Source of the DNA: Nostoc sp. JL34
GTDB taxonomy: Bacteria; Cyanobacteriota; Cyanobacteriia; Cyanobacteriales; Nostocaceae
DNA length: 64,000 bases
Assembly (NCBI RefSeq): GCF_017114945.1
Contig: NZ_JABXKQ010000177.1
Coordinates: 1-64,000 of the forward strand
Direction: 5' to 3'
A program made the translations under genes and the position numbers. Every line of letters begins with the position of its first letter. Position 1 is the stretch's first letter. The notes under the pieces were generated by a model. The model was not told where the DNA came from, made no database searches, and saw only the letters and a program-made list of their open reading frames with translations. This document shows positions 52,951 through 62,900 of the stretch, in pieces.

Positions 52951-53052
52951 ATTTACCACTTAACCGAAGCATACTGCAAGCAAAATACAGTTTGGCGTTC
53001 AATAATTTAGCGAAAAAATATTCACAATCTAAATGTTAGAAAACCTTTGAAT

Positions 53053-53469
53053 TCAGCCTTGATTTTGTTTGACGTATGAGTAGAGAAGTTCGCGATCGCT
53101 TCGAGGATTTACAATTAAGCATGGACTATTTCCGTGACTTCCATTACTTACAATAACTACAGTAATGCCCATGCGGGGACAAACTCCTAAACAACTGGTG
53201 CTAACCACCCGAAAATCACCCCATAATCCCTCAAACTTTAAACGAGATTTCAACCAATTCTCTAAGTCTTCGGAAGCCGTTGAGCCTAACTGCTCGTTTG
53301 CACATTGCGAACACACAAGCACTAAACCAGATTCCCATCGGGGAGAAACAGTTGGAATAGAAGTTTCTAATCGAGTATTTATTGGAGACGATAGTTGCTG
53401 AGAATTGGATGCAGACCTCTTGAGGATACGTTGGAGCAATGTCTTAATACGCTGGATCAGTTTTTTCAT
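53053..53469 (-). CDS. thioredoxin-fold 2Fe-2S ferredoxin-like protein (138 aa)
   Basis: Four cysteines in the pattern of shethna-type/thioredoxin-like 2Fe-2S proteins are seen: Cys53, Cys56 (VCSQCANEQ), Cys93 and Cys97 (SCLGVCPRMG). A basic N-terminal tail (KKLIQRIKTLLQRILKR) precedes the domain. The GVCPRM motif is typical of this fold. Its electron-transfer partner is unknown. Confidence 0.85.
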   Translation of the reverse strand: MKKLIQRIKTLLQRILKRSASNSQQLSSPINTRLETSIPTVSPRWESGLVLVCSQCANEQLGSTASEDLENWLKSRLKFEGLWGDFRVVSTSCLGVCPRMGITVVIVSNGSHGNSPCLIVNPRSDRELLYSYVKQNQG

Positions 53470-53903
53470 GGATGACCCTACCTATTTCTCTCTCTGACAG
53501 AATAATATAAGTTTCCCGTTTAGTCTGTTCAAGTAGATAACTAACTGATTCATGCCCGTATATGGAGAGTAATGACTATCAAAGTGAACAAGCTTCCAAT
53601 CACTCTCAACTAAAAGCTTGGTTAGCCGAGGAATAATTCTTCTGGACATTGAAACGTATTTACAACAGCTTGAATTTCAGGTACAGGGAAGTACCATCAC
53701 TCAAGAAATAGATGGTAGGATACTCACTCGTGTTGCTTGGATTGAGAAAGCGCTTTAGTCGTGCGCTGTCAATGTGTCGTTTCAGTAACCTGACATTGGC
53801 TAAAAGTTTTAGCCTCAAAGACTCAAGTTACTATCTTTAATTGCAACTCAGTATTACAATCTAGGGGTTCCCACTCGCTGGGGAAACTATATGGAATTAA
53901 AAC
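53470..53903. other. gap with an orphan open frame
   Basis: A frame open from at least 53618 to TAG 53758 encodes IILLDIETYLQQLEF...TRVAWIEKAL (46 codons from TTG). It has no ATG and no clear Shine-Dalgarno, so it looks like the tail of a lost gene. Nothing else is seen. Confidence 0.4.
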
Positions 53904-54296
53904 ATGACTAAGCTGATCGAATACGAAGAAGCCAGCGACGAAGTACGTGCAGTGTATGACGACATCCGCGTTACACGTCAGAATGACTACATCAATAACT
54001 TCTGGAAAGCTGTAGCCAACCATCCTCCGACTCTGCAACGAACGTGGCAAGCGTTAAAAGAAGTGATGGTTAGCCCTGGTGAAATTGATCCACTGATGCG
54101 CGAACTGATTTATATCGCCGTGAGTGCGACGAATGGCTGTGAGTATTGCATCGCCTCGCACACAGCAGCGGCACGTGCCAAGGGTATGAATGATACTATG
54201 TTCGGGGAACTAATGGCGATCGCAGCCACAGCCAATATGACCAATCGCCTCGCCAACGGCTATCAAATTCCCGTGGACGAGAAATTCAAGACGTAG
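53904..54296 (+). CDS. carboxymuconolactone decarboxylase / AhpD-like protein (130 aa)
   Basis: AhpD-type active site: Cys79-Glu-Tyr-Cys82 and His86 (GCEYCIASH). Such proteins act as peroxidase partners or thiol-disulfide enzymes; few decarboxylate. It is 55 bases upstream of an alpha/beta hydrolase on the same strand, so the pair may be co-transcribed. Confidence 0.9.
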   Translation: MTKLIEYEEASDEVRAVYDDIRVTRQNDYINNFWKAVANHPPTLQRTWQALKEVMVSPGEIDPLMRELIYIAVSATNGCEYCIASHTAAARAKGMNDTMFGELMAIAATANMTNRLANGYQIPVDEKFKT

Positions 54297-54351
54297 GAGT
54301 TTAGCCTTGTCTATCCCTGCTTAAAAATAAGGTTTAGCAGAATTATTTACT

Positions 54352-55167
54352 ATGCCCAAGGTTCAGATTAACGGGATTGATTTGTTCTACGACATTAAGG
54401 GAACGGGTGAGCCTTTGCTATTAATAGCTGGCTTTCTTTGCGATCATGCTTATTGGTCGTTGATTATGCCATCGCTGGTTTCGCAGTATCAAGTCATTCG
54501 CTTGGATAACCGAGGTATGGGGAGAAGTTCTGCTCCCGAAAACCCCTATAGTTTGAAACAGATGGCTAGTGACATTGCAGCATTACTCGATCGCATCGGC
54601 ATTGATCGGGTGCATCTAGCAGGTCATTCAATGGGTAGTCAGATAGCCCAAGAGCTAGTCTTAGCACACCCTGAAAAGGTAAAAAGTCTGATGCTACTTT
54701 CATCTTTAGCAAAAGGTGATGCATTATTCAACAGCATCATTGAGACTTGGGGCGACCTCTCTAGTAATGTAGACCTGAAACTTTATGAAAAAGTCGTATT
54801 ACCCTGGATATTTACAGATGCGTTTTACTCGATTCCTGGAATGATCGAAGGTCTGATTGAATTTGCCATCAGATATCCTTTCCCACCAGCAACTCATTCA
54901 CTCTATCATCACAGTCAAGCCATCCTTAGCAGTGACACAACAGACCGCCTCCAACAAATTCATTGTCCTACCTTAGTTATGGTTGGTAAACAAGATATTC
55001 TCACTCCGCTAAAGTTTTCCCAACAACTGGCTCAAGGTATTCCCAATGCTGAACTTGTAGTCATCGAACGCGGTGGTCATGGCTTCTTGATTGAGTCGCC
55101 GGATGCTGTGGTTTCAGCTATGCTCAATTTTCTGGGAAAGTTGAAGCCAGCTTATAGCAATTTTTGA
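54352..55167 (+). CDS. alpha/beta hydrolase (271 aa)
   Basis: Catalytic triad in order: Ser93 in GHSMGS, Asp215 in VGKQDILTP and His243 in GGHGF. The oxyanion region is LIAGFLCDH near 25-32. It resembles 3-oxoadipate enol-lactonase-type hydrolases, but the substrate is not determined. It ends 4 bases before the stop of the converging hydantoinase B gene. Confidence 0.92.
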   Translation: MPKVQINGIDLFYDIKGTGEPLLLIAGFLCDHAYWSLIMPSLVSQYQVIRLDNRGMGRSSAPENPYSLKQMASDIAALLDRIGIDRVHLAGHSMGSQIAQELVLAHPEKVKSLMLLSSLAKGDALFNSIIETWGDLSSNVDLKLYEKVVLPWIFTDAFYSIPGMIEGLIEFAIRYPFPPATHSLYHHSQAILSSDTTDRLQQIHCPTLVMVGKQDILTPLKFSQQLAQGIPNAELVVIERGGHGFLIESPDAVVSAMLNFLGKLKPAYSNF

Positions 55168-55171
55168 TTAT

Positions 55172-56737
55172 TTAAGAGTATTTACCAAAACCACCGCCGC
55201 CAGGAGTTTCTATCACAAAAACATCTCCAGTTTTCATCTCTACTGTTGCTGTGCTGTCTAAATTTTCTTCAATTCCATTCTGACGTTGTATCCAATTCCG
55301 TCCTACTTTTCCTGCTTCCCCAGCATTTAATCCAAAGGGAGGAACAACCCGATGACCAGAGAGAATATTAGCTGTCATCGGTTCAAGAAATCGAATGCGC
55401 CGGACAACTCCATTACCACCCGAATATTTTCCTTTGCCACCGCTATCAGCACGAAGACCAAAGCTTTCTAAAAGTACAGGATAACGGGTTTCTAAAACTT
55501 CTGGATCGGTCAAGCGGGAGTTAGTCATGTGAGAATGAACACCATCAGTGCCATCAAAATCAATTCCTGCGCCAGAGCCGCCGCAGATAGTTTCATAATA
55601 TTGATATTGCTCATTACCAAAAGTAAAATTATTCATCGTTCCTTGAGAAGCAGCCATAACACCCAAAGCACCATATAAAGCATCGACAATGGTTTGAGAA
55701 GTTTCGACATTACCCGCGACTACTGCGGCTGGATAGGTTGGGTTGATCATACAGCCAACTGGGATAATAATTTCTAGAGGATTAAGACACCCGGCATTGA
55801 GAGGAATATTATCATCAACTAAAGTACGGAAGACATATAAGACTGCTGCTTGAGTTACGGCTTTGGGAGCATTGAAATTACTATTTAGTTGTAGAGAAGT
55901 CCCAGTAAAATCAATGGTAGCACTACGGTTTTCTGGGTGAATCGTTACTTTAACTTGAATTTGTGCCCCATTATCCATTTTATAAGTAAATGAGCCATCC
56001 TTGAGAACTGCGATCGCACGTCTCACAGACTCCTCAGCATTAGCTTGCACAAATGTCATATAAGCTTGAACAGTATCGAGCTTGTATTGTACAACCATTT
56101 TAGAAAGTTCTTGAACTCCCCGTTCATTTGCGGCAATTTTGGCTTTGAAATCGGCTATATTTTGGTCAGGATTACGAGCAGGATAAGTATGATTTGAAAG
56201 GTGCTGTCTGACTACGGTTTCTCGAAAATTTCCCTCTTCAACCAAGAGGAAATTATCAAAGAGAATTCCTTCTTCTTCTACTGTGGTACTGTGGGGAGGC
56301 ATTGAACCGGGAGTAATTCCGCCAATATCTGCTTGGTGTCCACGAGAAGCAACGAAAAAGATGGGCATTGGGGATGGATTATTTTCACTACTTTCTAAAA
56401 ATACAGGGGTAATTGCAGTTACATCAGGCAGATGTGTTCCGCCGTTATAGGGGTTATTAGATAGATAGACGTTTCCTGTTTTTAGGGTGTCGCCTTTATC
56501 ATTAATTAAACTTCTGACACTTTCACTCATTGAGCCTAAATGTACAGGAATATGTGGGGCATTTGCTACTAATAATCCCGATGAGTCAAAAATAGCACAG
56601 GAAAAATCTAGCCTCTCTTTGATATTCACTGATGTAGCCGTGTTTTGCAACACAATCCCCATTTGTTCGGCGATAAATTGATAGATATTTTTAAATATTT
56701 CTAAGCGGATGGGATCGTATTTAGATGTTGTGTGCAT
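55172..56737 (-). CDS. hydantoinase B / 5-oxoprolinase beta-subunit family protein (521 aa)
   Basis: Family hallmarks: SVNIKERLDFSCAIFD near the N-terminus, NVYLSNNPYNGGTHLPD, DIGGITPGSMPP, and at the C-terminus the GGxG patch (FVIETPGGGGFGKY). HyuB proteins work with HyuA in ATP-dependent opening of hydantoin or 5-oxoproline rings. Full length. The HyuA gene lies 900 bases upstream on the same strand, separated by two unrelated small genes. Confidence 0.92.
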   Translation of the reverse strand: MHTTSKYDPIRLEIFKNIYQFIAEQMGIVLQNTATSVNIKERLDFSCAIFDSSGLLVANAPHIPVHLGSMSESVRSLINDKGDTLKTGNVYLSNNPYNGGTHLPDVTAITPVFLESSENNPSPMPIFFVASRGHQADIGGITPGSMPPHSTTVEEEGILFDNFLLVEEGNFRETVVRQHLSNHTYPARNPDQNIADFKAKIAANERGVQELSKMVVQYKLDTVQAYMTFVQANAEESVRRAIAVLKDGSFTYKMDNGAQIQVKVTIHPENRSATIDFTGTSLQLNSNFNAPKAVTQAAVLYVFRTLVDDNIPLNAGCLNPLEIIIPVGCMINPTYPAAVVAGNVETSQTIVDALYGALGVMAASQGTMNNFTFGNEQYQYYETICGGSGAGIDFDGTDGVHSHMTNSRLTDPEVLETRYPVLLESFGLRADSGGKGKYSGGNGVVRRIRFLEPMTANILSGHRVVPPFGLNAGEAGKVGRNWIQRQNGIEENLDSTATVEMKTGDVFVIETPGGGGFGKYS

Positions 56738-56804
56738 TTGGAGATTTTCTTTAAATAGATGATTTCATAGCTAAATTTGCCATACTAACAGCAAATTTAT
56801 TTAT

Positions 56805-57248
56805 TTAAGGAAGTCTAATTAGACATTTCTTACTTTTCTCCTTAGCTAGCTCTTCATTAAGATTTTGTCTAGCTCTTTCAGCATTATCTAATTTTTGCTC
56901 AAGCTCTTGAATTCTTTATGGTTTAGCGATTTTTTGTAACTCTTGATTTTCGGATGTCAGGTCTTGAATATCTTTTTTATAATTGTCGATTTGCAATTCT
57001 AAATTTGATATTTTGCTTGTGTAGTCGGATATAGCCTCAGATTCCTTTACAAAATTAGCTATAAAACCTTCTACCCAGTAATACATATTATCTGGGTCTA
57101 TTGGACTCCACCAACGATTATCTTCACCCGCAGCCCAAGCAAAACAATTATATGATGTACTTTGCTTACTGATTACAGAATATTCAGTATGGTAGAAGTT
57201 GGGAAATTTATTTTCTCTGTAGCTTTCCAACTTACCATCTATATCCAT
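56805..57248 (-). pseudogene. DUF7689-type protein with coiled-coil tail, interrupted by an in-frame stop
   Basis: ATG 57248 (GGGGGA 8 bases upstream) opens a frame of 110 codons to TAA at 56916. The N-terminal half has the YNCFAWAAGEDNRWWSP core typical of DUF7689-like proteins. The second half is a coiled coil (ISNLELQIDNYKKDIQDL...). Past the TAA the same frame stays open for 36 codons with the same coiled-coil character (IQELEQKLDNAERARQNLNE) to TAA 56805. So a single stop has cut the tail. The 110-residue product may still be made. The start overlaps the end of the gene upstream by 17 bases. Confidence 0.65.
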
Positions 57249-57558
57249 TTGCTTTCCCCCATTCAATCCAAGCTACAGCCATTTGCTGAAGTCTACCACG
57301 CTGTTCGGCTTCGACAGGGTTTGCTCCTGTAATTGCACTTAAGACCCAAAACCAATGGTCTGGTTCGCGCTCAAGTTCACGCATAATCAAAGGAACCACA
57401 GGTTGTCCCATTCCGATTATTCTTTGATAAGCGGGATGCATTGATATTTTTGAAACAACAGAGAGCATTCCTATCTCACACCGCCATTGTTCTGCTAATT
57501 CTGAGAATGTAGTTTCTATTTCTGCGGTTTTAATAACCGGATAAACGTAAGGTGACAT
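57232..57558 (-). CDS. small conserved-looking protein paired with the DUF7689-type gene (108 aa)
   Basis: The core SMHPAYQRIIGMGQPVVPLIMREL followed by DHWFWVLSAITGANPV looks like a protein family often seen beside DUF7689 genes in cyanobacteria and other bacteria. The last residues (AWIEWGKANGYRW) overlap the start of the next gene, showing coupling. Function is unknown; such pairs may be toxin/antitoxin-like or phage-related, but this is not shown by the sequence. Confidence 0.72.
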   Translation of the reverse strand: MSPYVYPVIKTAEIETTFSELAEQWRCEIGMLSVVSKISMHPAYQRIIGMGQPVVPLIMRELEREPDHWFWVLSAITGANPVEAEQRGRLQQMAVAWIEWGKANGYRW

Positions 57559-57636
57559 TTAACTTCTATTTAGGTTTACTACAAGTGACTTGATATTGAT
57601 TATCCTGTAAATTACAGACTAATCCTGATGAATTAA

Positions 57637-59730
57637 TTAATATTTACGGTGCAAAATTAGATGATTGTGTGCAGTTAATCTCGCTTGCCAGTTAGGCTCA
57701 ACTACAATCGTGCTAATTTTTTCGATAACGATCGCAGGGCCATTAAGAATATCTTCTGGCTGTAAATCTTCTCGTCTATAAATAGGAGTATCGTGCCATC
57801 TCTCAGCAGTAAACATCCTGACTATTTCAACAGATATGGGCGCTTCATCTAAAGGGCGGGTACGAATAACTAAAGGTTCTTCAGGAGTATCCATTTTGTG
57901 AATTATTTCCACTGAAGCAGATTCGACAATTAATTTTTTATCTAATTGAATGAAACCATAGCGTGATTTATGTTCACTCTCAAATTCTTGTCGCATCATT
58001 ACCACATCATCGGCAAAATTAACAGTCAAGATAAAGTTAGTTCCCTCGTATTTTAAGTTAGCTTTTTGGATTACTTCTACTTGACTCAGTGCTTCATCTA
58101 TTTCATAGCTAGCTTGAGTTTCTAAATATTCCATTAGCTGCTGTAACTTAGGGATTAATGCTTGAGTTAAAGGTTGTTCAACTCCTCCTTCTCTAATCGC
58201 CCGTACATCAGCTAATCCCATTCCATAAGCAGACAGAACACCAGCATAAGGATGTAAAAATATTGTTTTCATTCCCAAGGTATCCGCAATTAAACAAGCA
58301 ACTTGCCCACCTGCACCACCAAAACAACAAAGCACATATTGACTGACATCATAACCACGTTGCAGACTGATTTTTTTAATTGCATTCGCCATATTTTCCA
58401 CTGCGATCGCAATAAATCCAGCAGCGACTTGTTCAGGAGTACAATAATTTAATGTAGCGTCTTGAATGTCTTGAGTTAATTGGGTAAATTGCTGAATAAC
58501 AGTATTTTTATCTAAAGGTAAATTGCCATCAATGCCAAAAACTGAGGGAAAATATTGTGGGTGAATTTTACCTAACATCACATTGGCATCAGTAACCGTT
58601 AATGGCCCACCACGTCGATAACAAGCAGGCCCAGGATTTGATCCGGCAGATTTAGGGCCGACACGATAACTAGAACCATCAAAAAAGAGAACTGAACCAC
58701 CGCCAGCAGCAATGGTATTAATTGCTAATACAGGAACTCGCATTCGCGCCCCAGCAATTTCCGAATCTAGTTGTCGTTCATACTCTCCTTTAAAGTGGGC
58801 AACATCTGTACTTGTCCCTCCCATGTCAAAGGTAATAACTAACTCAAAGCCTGCCCTTTTACTAGTTTGAACTGCGCCAACAATACCGCCAGCCGGGCCA
58901 CTTAAAATACTATCTTTTCCTTGAAATTGTTCGGCTGCGACTAAACCGCCATCAGATTTCATGAACATTAATTTGACGCTGGATAACTGACTTGCTACTT
59001 GGTTAACGTAACGGCGCAGAATAGGAGTTAAATAAGCATCGACTACTGTTGTATCTCCTCGGCTAACCAACTTCATTAAAGGACTAACTTGATGGGATAT
59101 GGATATTTGGGTAAAGCCGATTTCTTGGGCAAGCTGGGCTATTTCTTGTTCGTGTTTAGGATAGCGATCGCTGTGCATAAAAACAATAGCACAACTTTGA
59201 ATTCCTGTATGGTAAACTGCTTGTAAGTCACTTTTTACTTGTTCAACATTTATTGTTATTAATTCATTTCCGTTAGCATCGTAGCGTTCATCTATCTCAA
59301 TTACTTGTTCATAAAGCATCGTTGGTAAAATTATCTGGCGGGCAAAGATGTTAGGACGATTTTGGTAGCCAATTCGCAGTGCATCTTTAAATCCTTTGGT
59401 GATCAGAAGAACGACGCGATCGCCTTTCCTTTCTAGCAGCGCATTTGTTGCTACTGTTGTCCCCATTTTTACCACTTCTATCGCTTCGGTAGGAATAGGT
59501 TCGTTGCTAGCAATACCCATGATATCTCGAATACCTTGGATGGCTGCATCTTGATATTGTTCAGGATTTTCTGAAAGTAGTTTGTAGACTATAATCCATT
59601 GCTGATTAGGCAAAGTCACAATTAAAAAACGTTCGGGATGTTTTGAAACCCCATCGATAATTGCTTGATTATTAGTAACAGCAACAATATCTGTGAATGT
59701 ACCACCACGGTCAGCAAAAACCTTCAACAT
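57637..59730 (-). CDS. hydantoinase A / 5-oxoprolinase alpha-subunit family protein (697 aa)
   Basis: The ATP-binding start DRGGTFTDIVA (7-17) and a second motif FDMGGTSTDVAHF (about 310) mark the actin-like HyuA fold. Other motifs: VKMGTTVATNALLER and PGPACYRRGGPLTVTDAN. I use ATG 59730 (MLKVFADRGG); an ATG 11 codons upstream adds an unusual tail. It would act with the HyuB gene downstream. Confidence 0.92.
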   Translation of the reverse strand: MLKVFADRGGTFTDIVAVTNNQAIIDGVSKHPERFLIVTLPNQQWIIVYKLLSENPEQYQDAAIQGIRDIMGIASNEPIPTEAIEVVKMGTTVATNALLERKGDRVVLLITKGFKDALRIGYQNRPNIFARQIILPTMLYEQVIEIDERYDANGNELITINVEQVKSDLQAVYHTGIQSCAIVFMHSDRYPKHEQEIAQLAQEIGFTQISISHQVSPLMKLVSRGDTTVVDAYLTPILRRYVNQVASQLSSVKLMFMKSDGGLVAAEQFQGKDSILSGPAGGIVGAVQTSKRAGFELVITFDMGGTSTDVAHFKGEYERQLDSEIAGARMRVPVLAINTIAAGGGSVLFFDGSSYRVGPKSAGSNPGPACYRRGGPLTVTDANVMLGKIHPQYFPSVFGIDGNLPLDKNTVIQQFTQLTQDIQDATLNYCTPEQVAAGFIAIAVENMANAIKKISLQRGYDVSQYVLCCFGGAGGQVACLIADTLGMKTIFLHPYAGVLSAYGMGLADVRAIREGGVEQPLTQALIPKLQQLMEYLETQASYEIDEALSQVEVIQKANLKYEGTNFILTVNFADDVVMMRQEFESEHKSRYGFIQLDKKLIVESASVEIIHKMDTPEEPLVIRTRPLDEAPISVEIVRMFTAERWHDTPIYRREDLQPEDILNGPAIVIEKISTIVVEPNWQARLTAHNHLILHRKY

Positions 59731-59965
59731 TACTCTATTTACTCGATAGTATAGAGGTAGCATAACAATCTTAGAAGAACATTATGCATACATAAGTGAG
59801 CTAAATTTTTACCAAATTTTTCCTCAGTATTGGCGTATTGCTGGCGATCGCATTTATAACTTTAGTCATCATCAGGGTAAGAAACGAACAGGAAGTCTAG
59901 AGGCGTTTGAGAAACAAAACCCAACAATTAGCCGAAATTGATATCAAAAAAGTTTATTTTGGAAA

Positions 59966-62900
59966 TTAATACTCATCCACAAATTGAGGATGAACCCAGA
60001 GAAATTCGCGGCGTTTGTTCTGCACCCGCACTAGACCACCAAAACTAGGATCTTTTTCTTTCAATAAGGCGTGTAATTCTCGTAAAATCGAGCCTTGAGC
60101 GCGGATTGCATCGCCTTCCAAGAATGAGGCATCGCTCTTAGACTTTCCAGCCAAAGCCATATCACTTCCCTTCAAAGTAGACTCGATGCTTTTCTGTCCC
60201 AAATCTAGTTGTTCTTCAATGGCTTTGTAGGTGGTATCATCCAGTATAAATTTAGTTGCCGAACCTGCCACAGGTAAGACTAGGCTTAGGGTTCCGGTCA
60301 AAATTCTGAGATAGGGGACTGCCTTGGTAAACCACTCACGCGGCAAGTCTAATTCATAGACTCCCTTTTTCTTGTCATTTGGATTTAAGGCTGGAAGTGG
60401 TTGACGTGCGTGTTCGCACCAGAGGGTAAGTTGAAATTTGGCACTAATCCATTTGGGGCGATCGAAAAATTTCGGATCGACAGGCTGAAAGCTAAACAAG
60501 CGCGGGCCATCTTTTGCTTCATCGGTGAGCATCTGCATTAGTTCTGCAAACTGCTGATCGACCTTGCTTAAAATGGTGCGTTGCTCCTGAGATAATGCCT
60601 GAAAACGTACTTGATCTCGACGATCTAAGGTTACTAAATCTCTGCGAATGACTTTTAGCTCGTCTTGCATAATGCCTCGAAGCTGCTCAATGACAATTTC
60701 TTGGGATGGGGGTTGAGTAGTTGGCGCGTTATTCAGCAATTGATCGATGTTTTGCCATTCGCCACACCCGGAAATGGGACACGGGAACTCATGGCGATTT
60801 TTCTTTTTGCTTTCAATTAGTTTTTGTACCTCAAACAGTCCGTTTCCAGGGGCATTCATACCGCAAGTTTCAATGCAGGGAACCATGACATTACAACGCA
60901 ACCCTTCCCAGAAATTCTCGACTAGCCATTTAATCTCTTCCGTGAGATAGGATAGGAACCTTTCTGGATAAGCTGCCCGCACCGTGATTTTTACATCAGT
61001 GCCAACATATTCCAGCAATGCCCGACCGTTGTAATCATTGTCAAGCATTAAGCCCCGTTGCCAATGGATGCTGTTTTCGTAATTCGCCCGTCCCAGTGAG
61101 TATTTGTGCAACCGGACAATCAACTGGTAAAATAATCCTTCTGCCACTGCAAACTGTCCGCGACTATCTACAATCCGGCAGATTTGTACTTGTTGTCTGT
61201 CTCCCGCTTCCGGTTGCTCTCCCCAATTGGGCAATGGCTCCGGGCGTGTGTCGGGAACGAGTTGAGCAATCAGGCTGGTATTACTAGGTTCTGCCGGATC
61301 GAATACCACTTTGTAGGATAGATCAAAGCGTTCCATCAGTCGCAGAAAGATTGGATGCAACTTTGAGAGGTAGCCTTCTTCGCCTGCAAATGGGGGATGG
61401 CTCCACAACTGACTGAGATGCTCAAATTCCACCAAACCGTTGCGTTTGCGTGTTGTTTCATCATCCAGCACGAAGCTGATTGCCTTTGCCAGCCAATCGG
61501 GTTTGAGGATGACGATATCGCGTAGTGTTAGGTCGTAATGATAATGGATGAAATGCCCTAGTGTATGGGAGATGCGAAGAAACAGTTCTGCTTGCTCCTC
61601 ATCGATTCCCTGTTCAGCGCAGATGGCAATGACATCATTGTAGGGGAGATAGGCTTTGTCACTTGTCTGTAAGGTTTCCCGCACACGTTGCCACTTTGCG
61701 GGAACGGAACGCCCCATTTCGGGAAGAGATGCAGCGACACGAGCAATAGTATCTTTTAATTCTGCAAGACCAGCGCAATCGGTCGTATCCTGGTTGGGTT
61801 TGCTGTCTACATGGAAGAAATCGATTACCGTATCTTTGCCGAATTGATCGAGAATTTCTTGTCTGTCAATGTCTGGTTGTCGCTGTCCGGGGCCGCCGTG
61901 GGTTGCGACGACCAACACTTTTGCATCTGGTTCTCGATTTTTGATCAGCGTAATCCACTCTTTGACAAAGCCCTGCTGGGGGCCTTCCCGTGGTTTCCAG
62001 ATCACCAGATACACGGCTGGCGCACTGAAAAACAACTGGTGCGTTGGTCGATAAACCCGTTGATCGCCAAAATCCCAACCATTCAACGTGATTTCTATGC
62101 CAGTGTGAAGATTGATGACAATTACAGGCTTAATCTCAATCCCGTGAGTTGTGGGGCGACCGTCTACCCATTCATCTCCCCGTAATGCTCCCAAAAGGCA
62201 ACTCTTACCTACCTCACCCTCACCAATTAGGATCAGTTTGGCTTCATTTAGTGTTATTTGTTCTTCTGCCTTTGCCCGTAGGTATTGCAGGACAGCATCA
62301 AGTCCCTGTTCGTATGCCGCAGCAATGTCAGGGTTGAGGGGATTGTCTTTGAGATTGAGTTTGTTTAAGTGAAGACACTTTTCTAAGGATACTGGTAAGT
62401 CGATGATTTGATTGTTGTATAATTCAAGTCTTTCTAAATTAGTCAACTCCCCAATCCAGTTGGGGATTGACTCCAATTCACAAAAACCAGCAAGGAGTTC
62501 TGTTAATTTTTTAAGTCTACGGATACAATCTGGAAGTTTTTTAAGTGGAATTCCTGTTCCTCCAGAGTCTCCTAAATCTAGCCACGTGAGATTATCACAG
62601 TCTTCTAGAGAATTTAACGAGTCTGGCAAGTTTATAAACCTGTTCTCTCCAATCGCGAGTTGATTGAGTGAATGCAAATTGCCAATCCAATGAGGAAGAA
62701 ATTGGAGTTTGTTGTTGAATATATTTAGTCTAAAAAGTTTTGAAAGTTGTCTTAGGCTTTCTGGGATTACCGTCAATTGGTTTCCAGAAAGGTCAAGTTC
62801 TTGCAACTGGGTGAGGGATGCGATCGCCTCTGGCAATGCCGTCAATTGGTTTCTGGAGAGGTCAAGCTGTTGCAACTGCATCAGGGATGCGATCGCTTCT

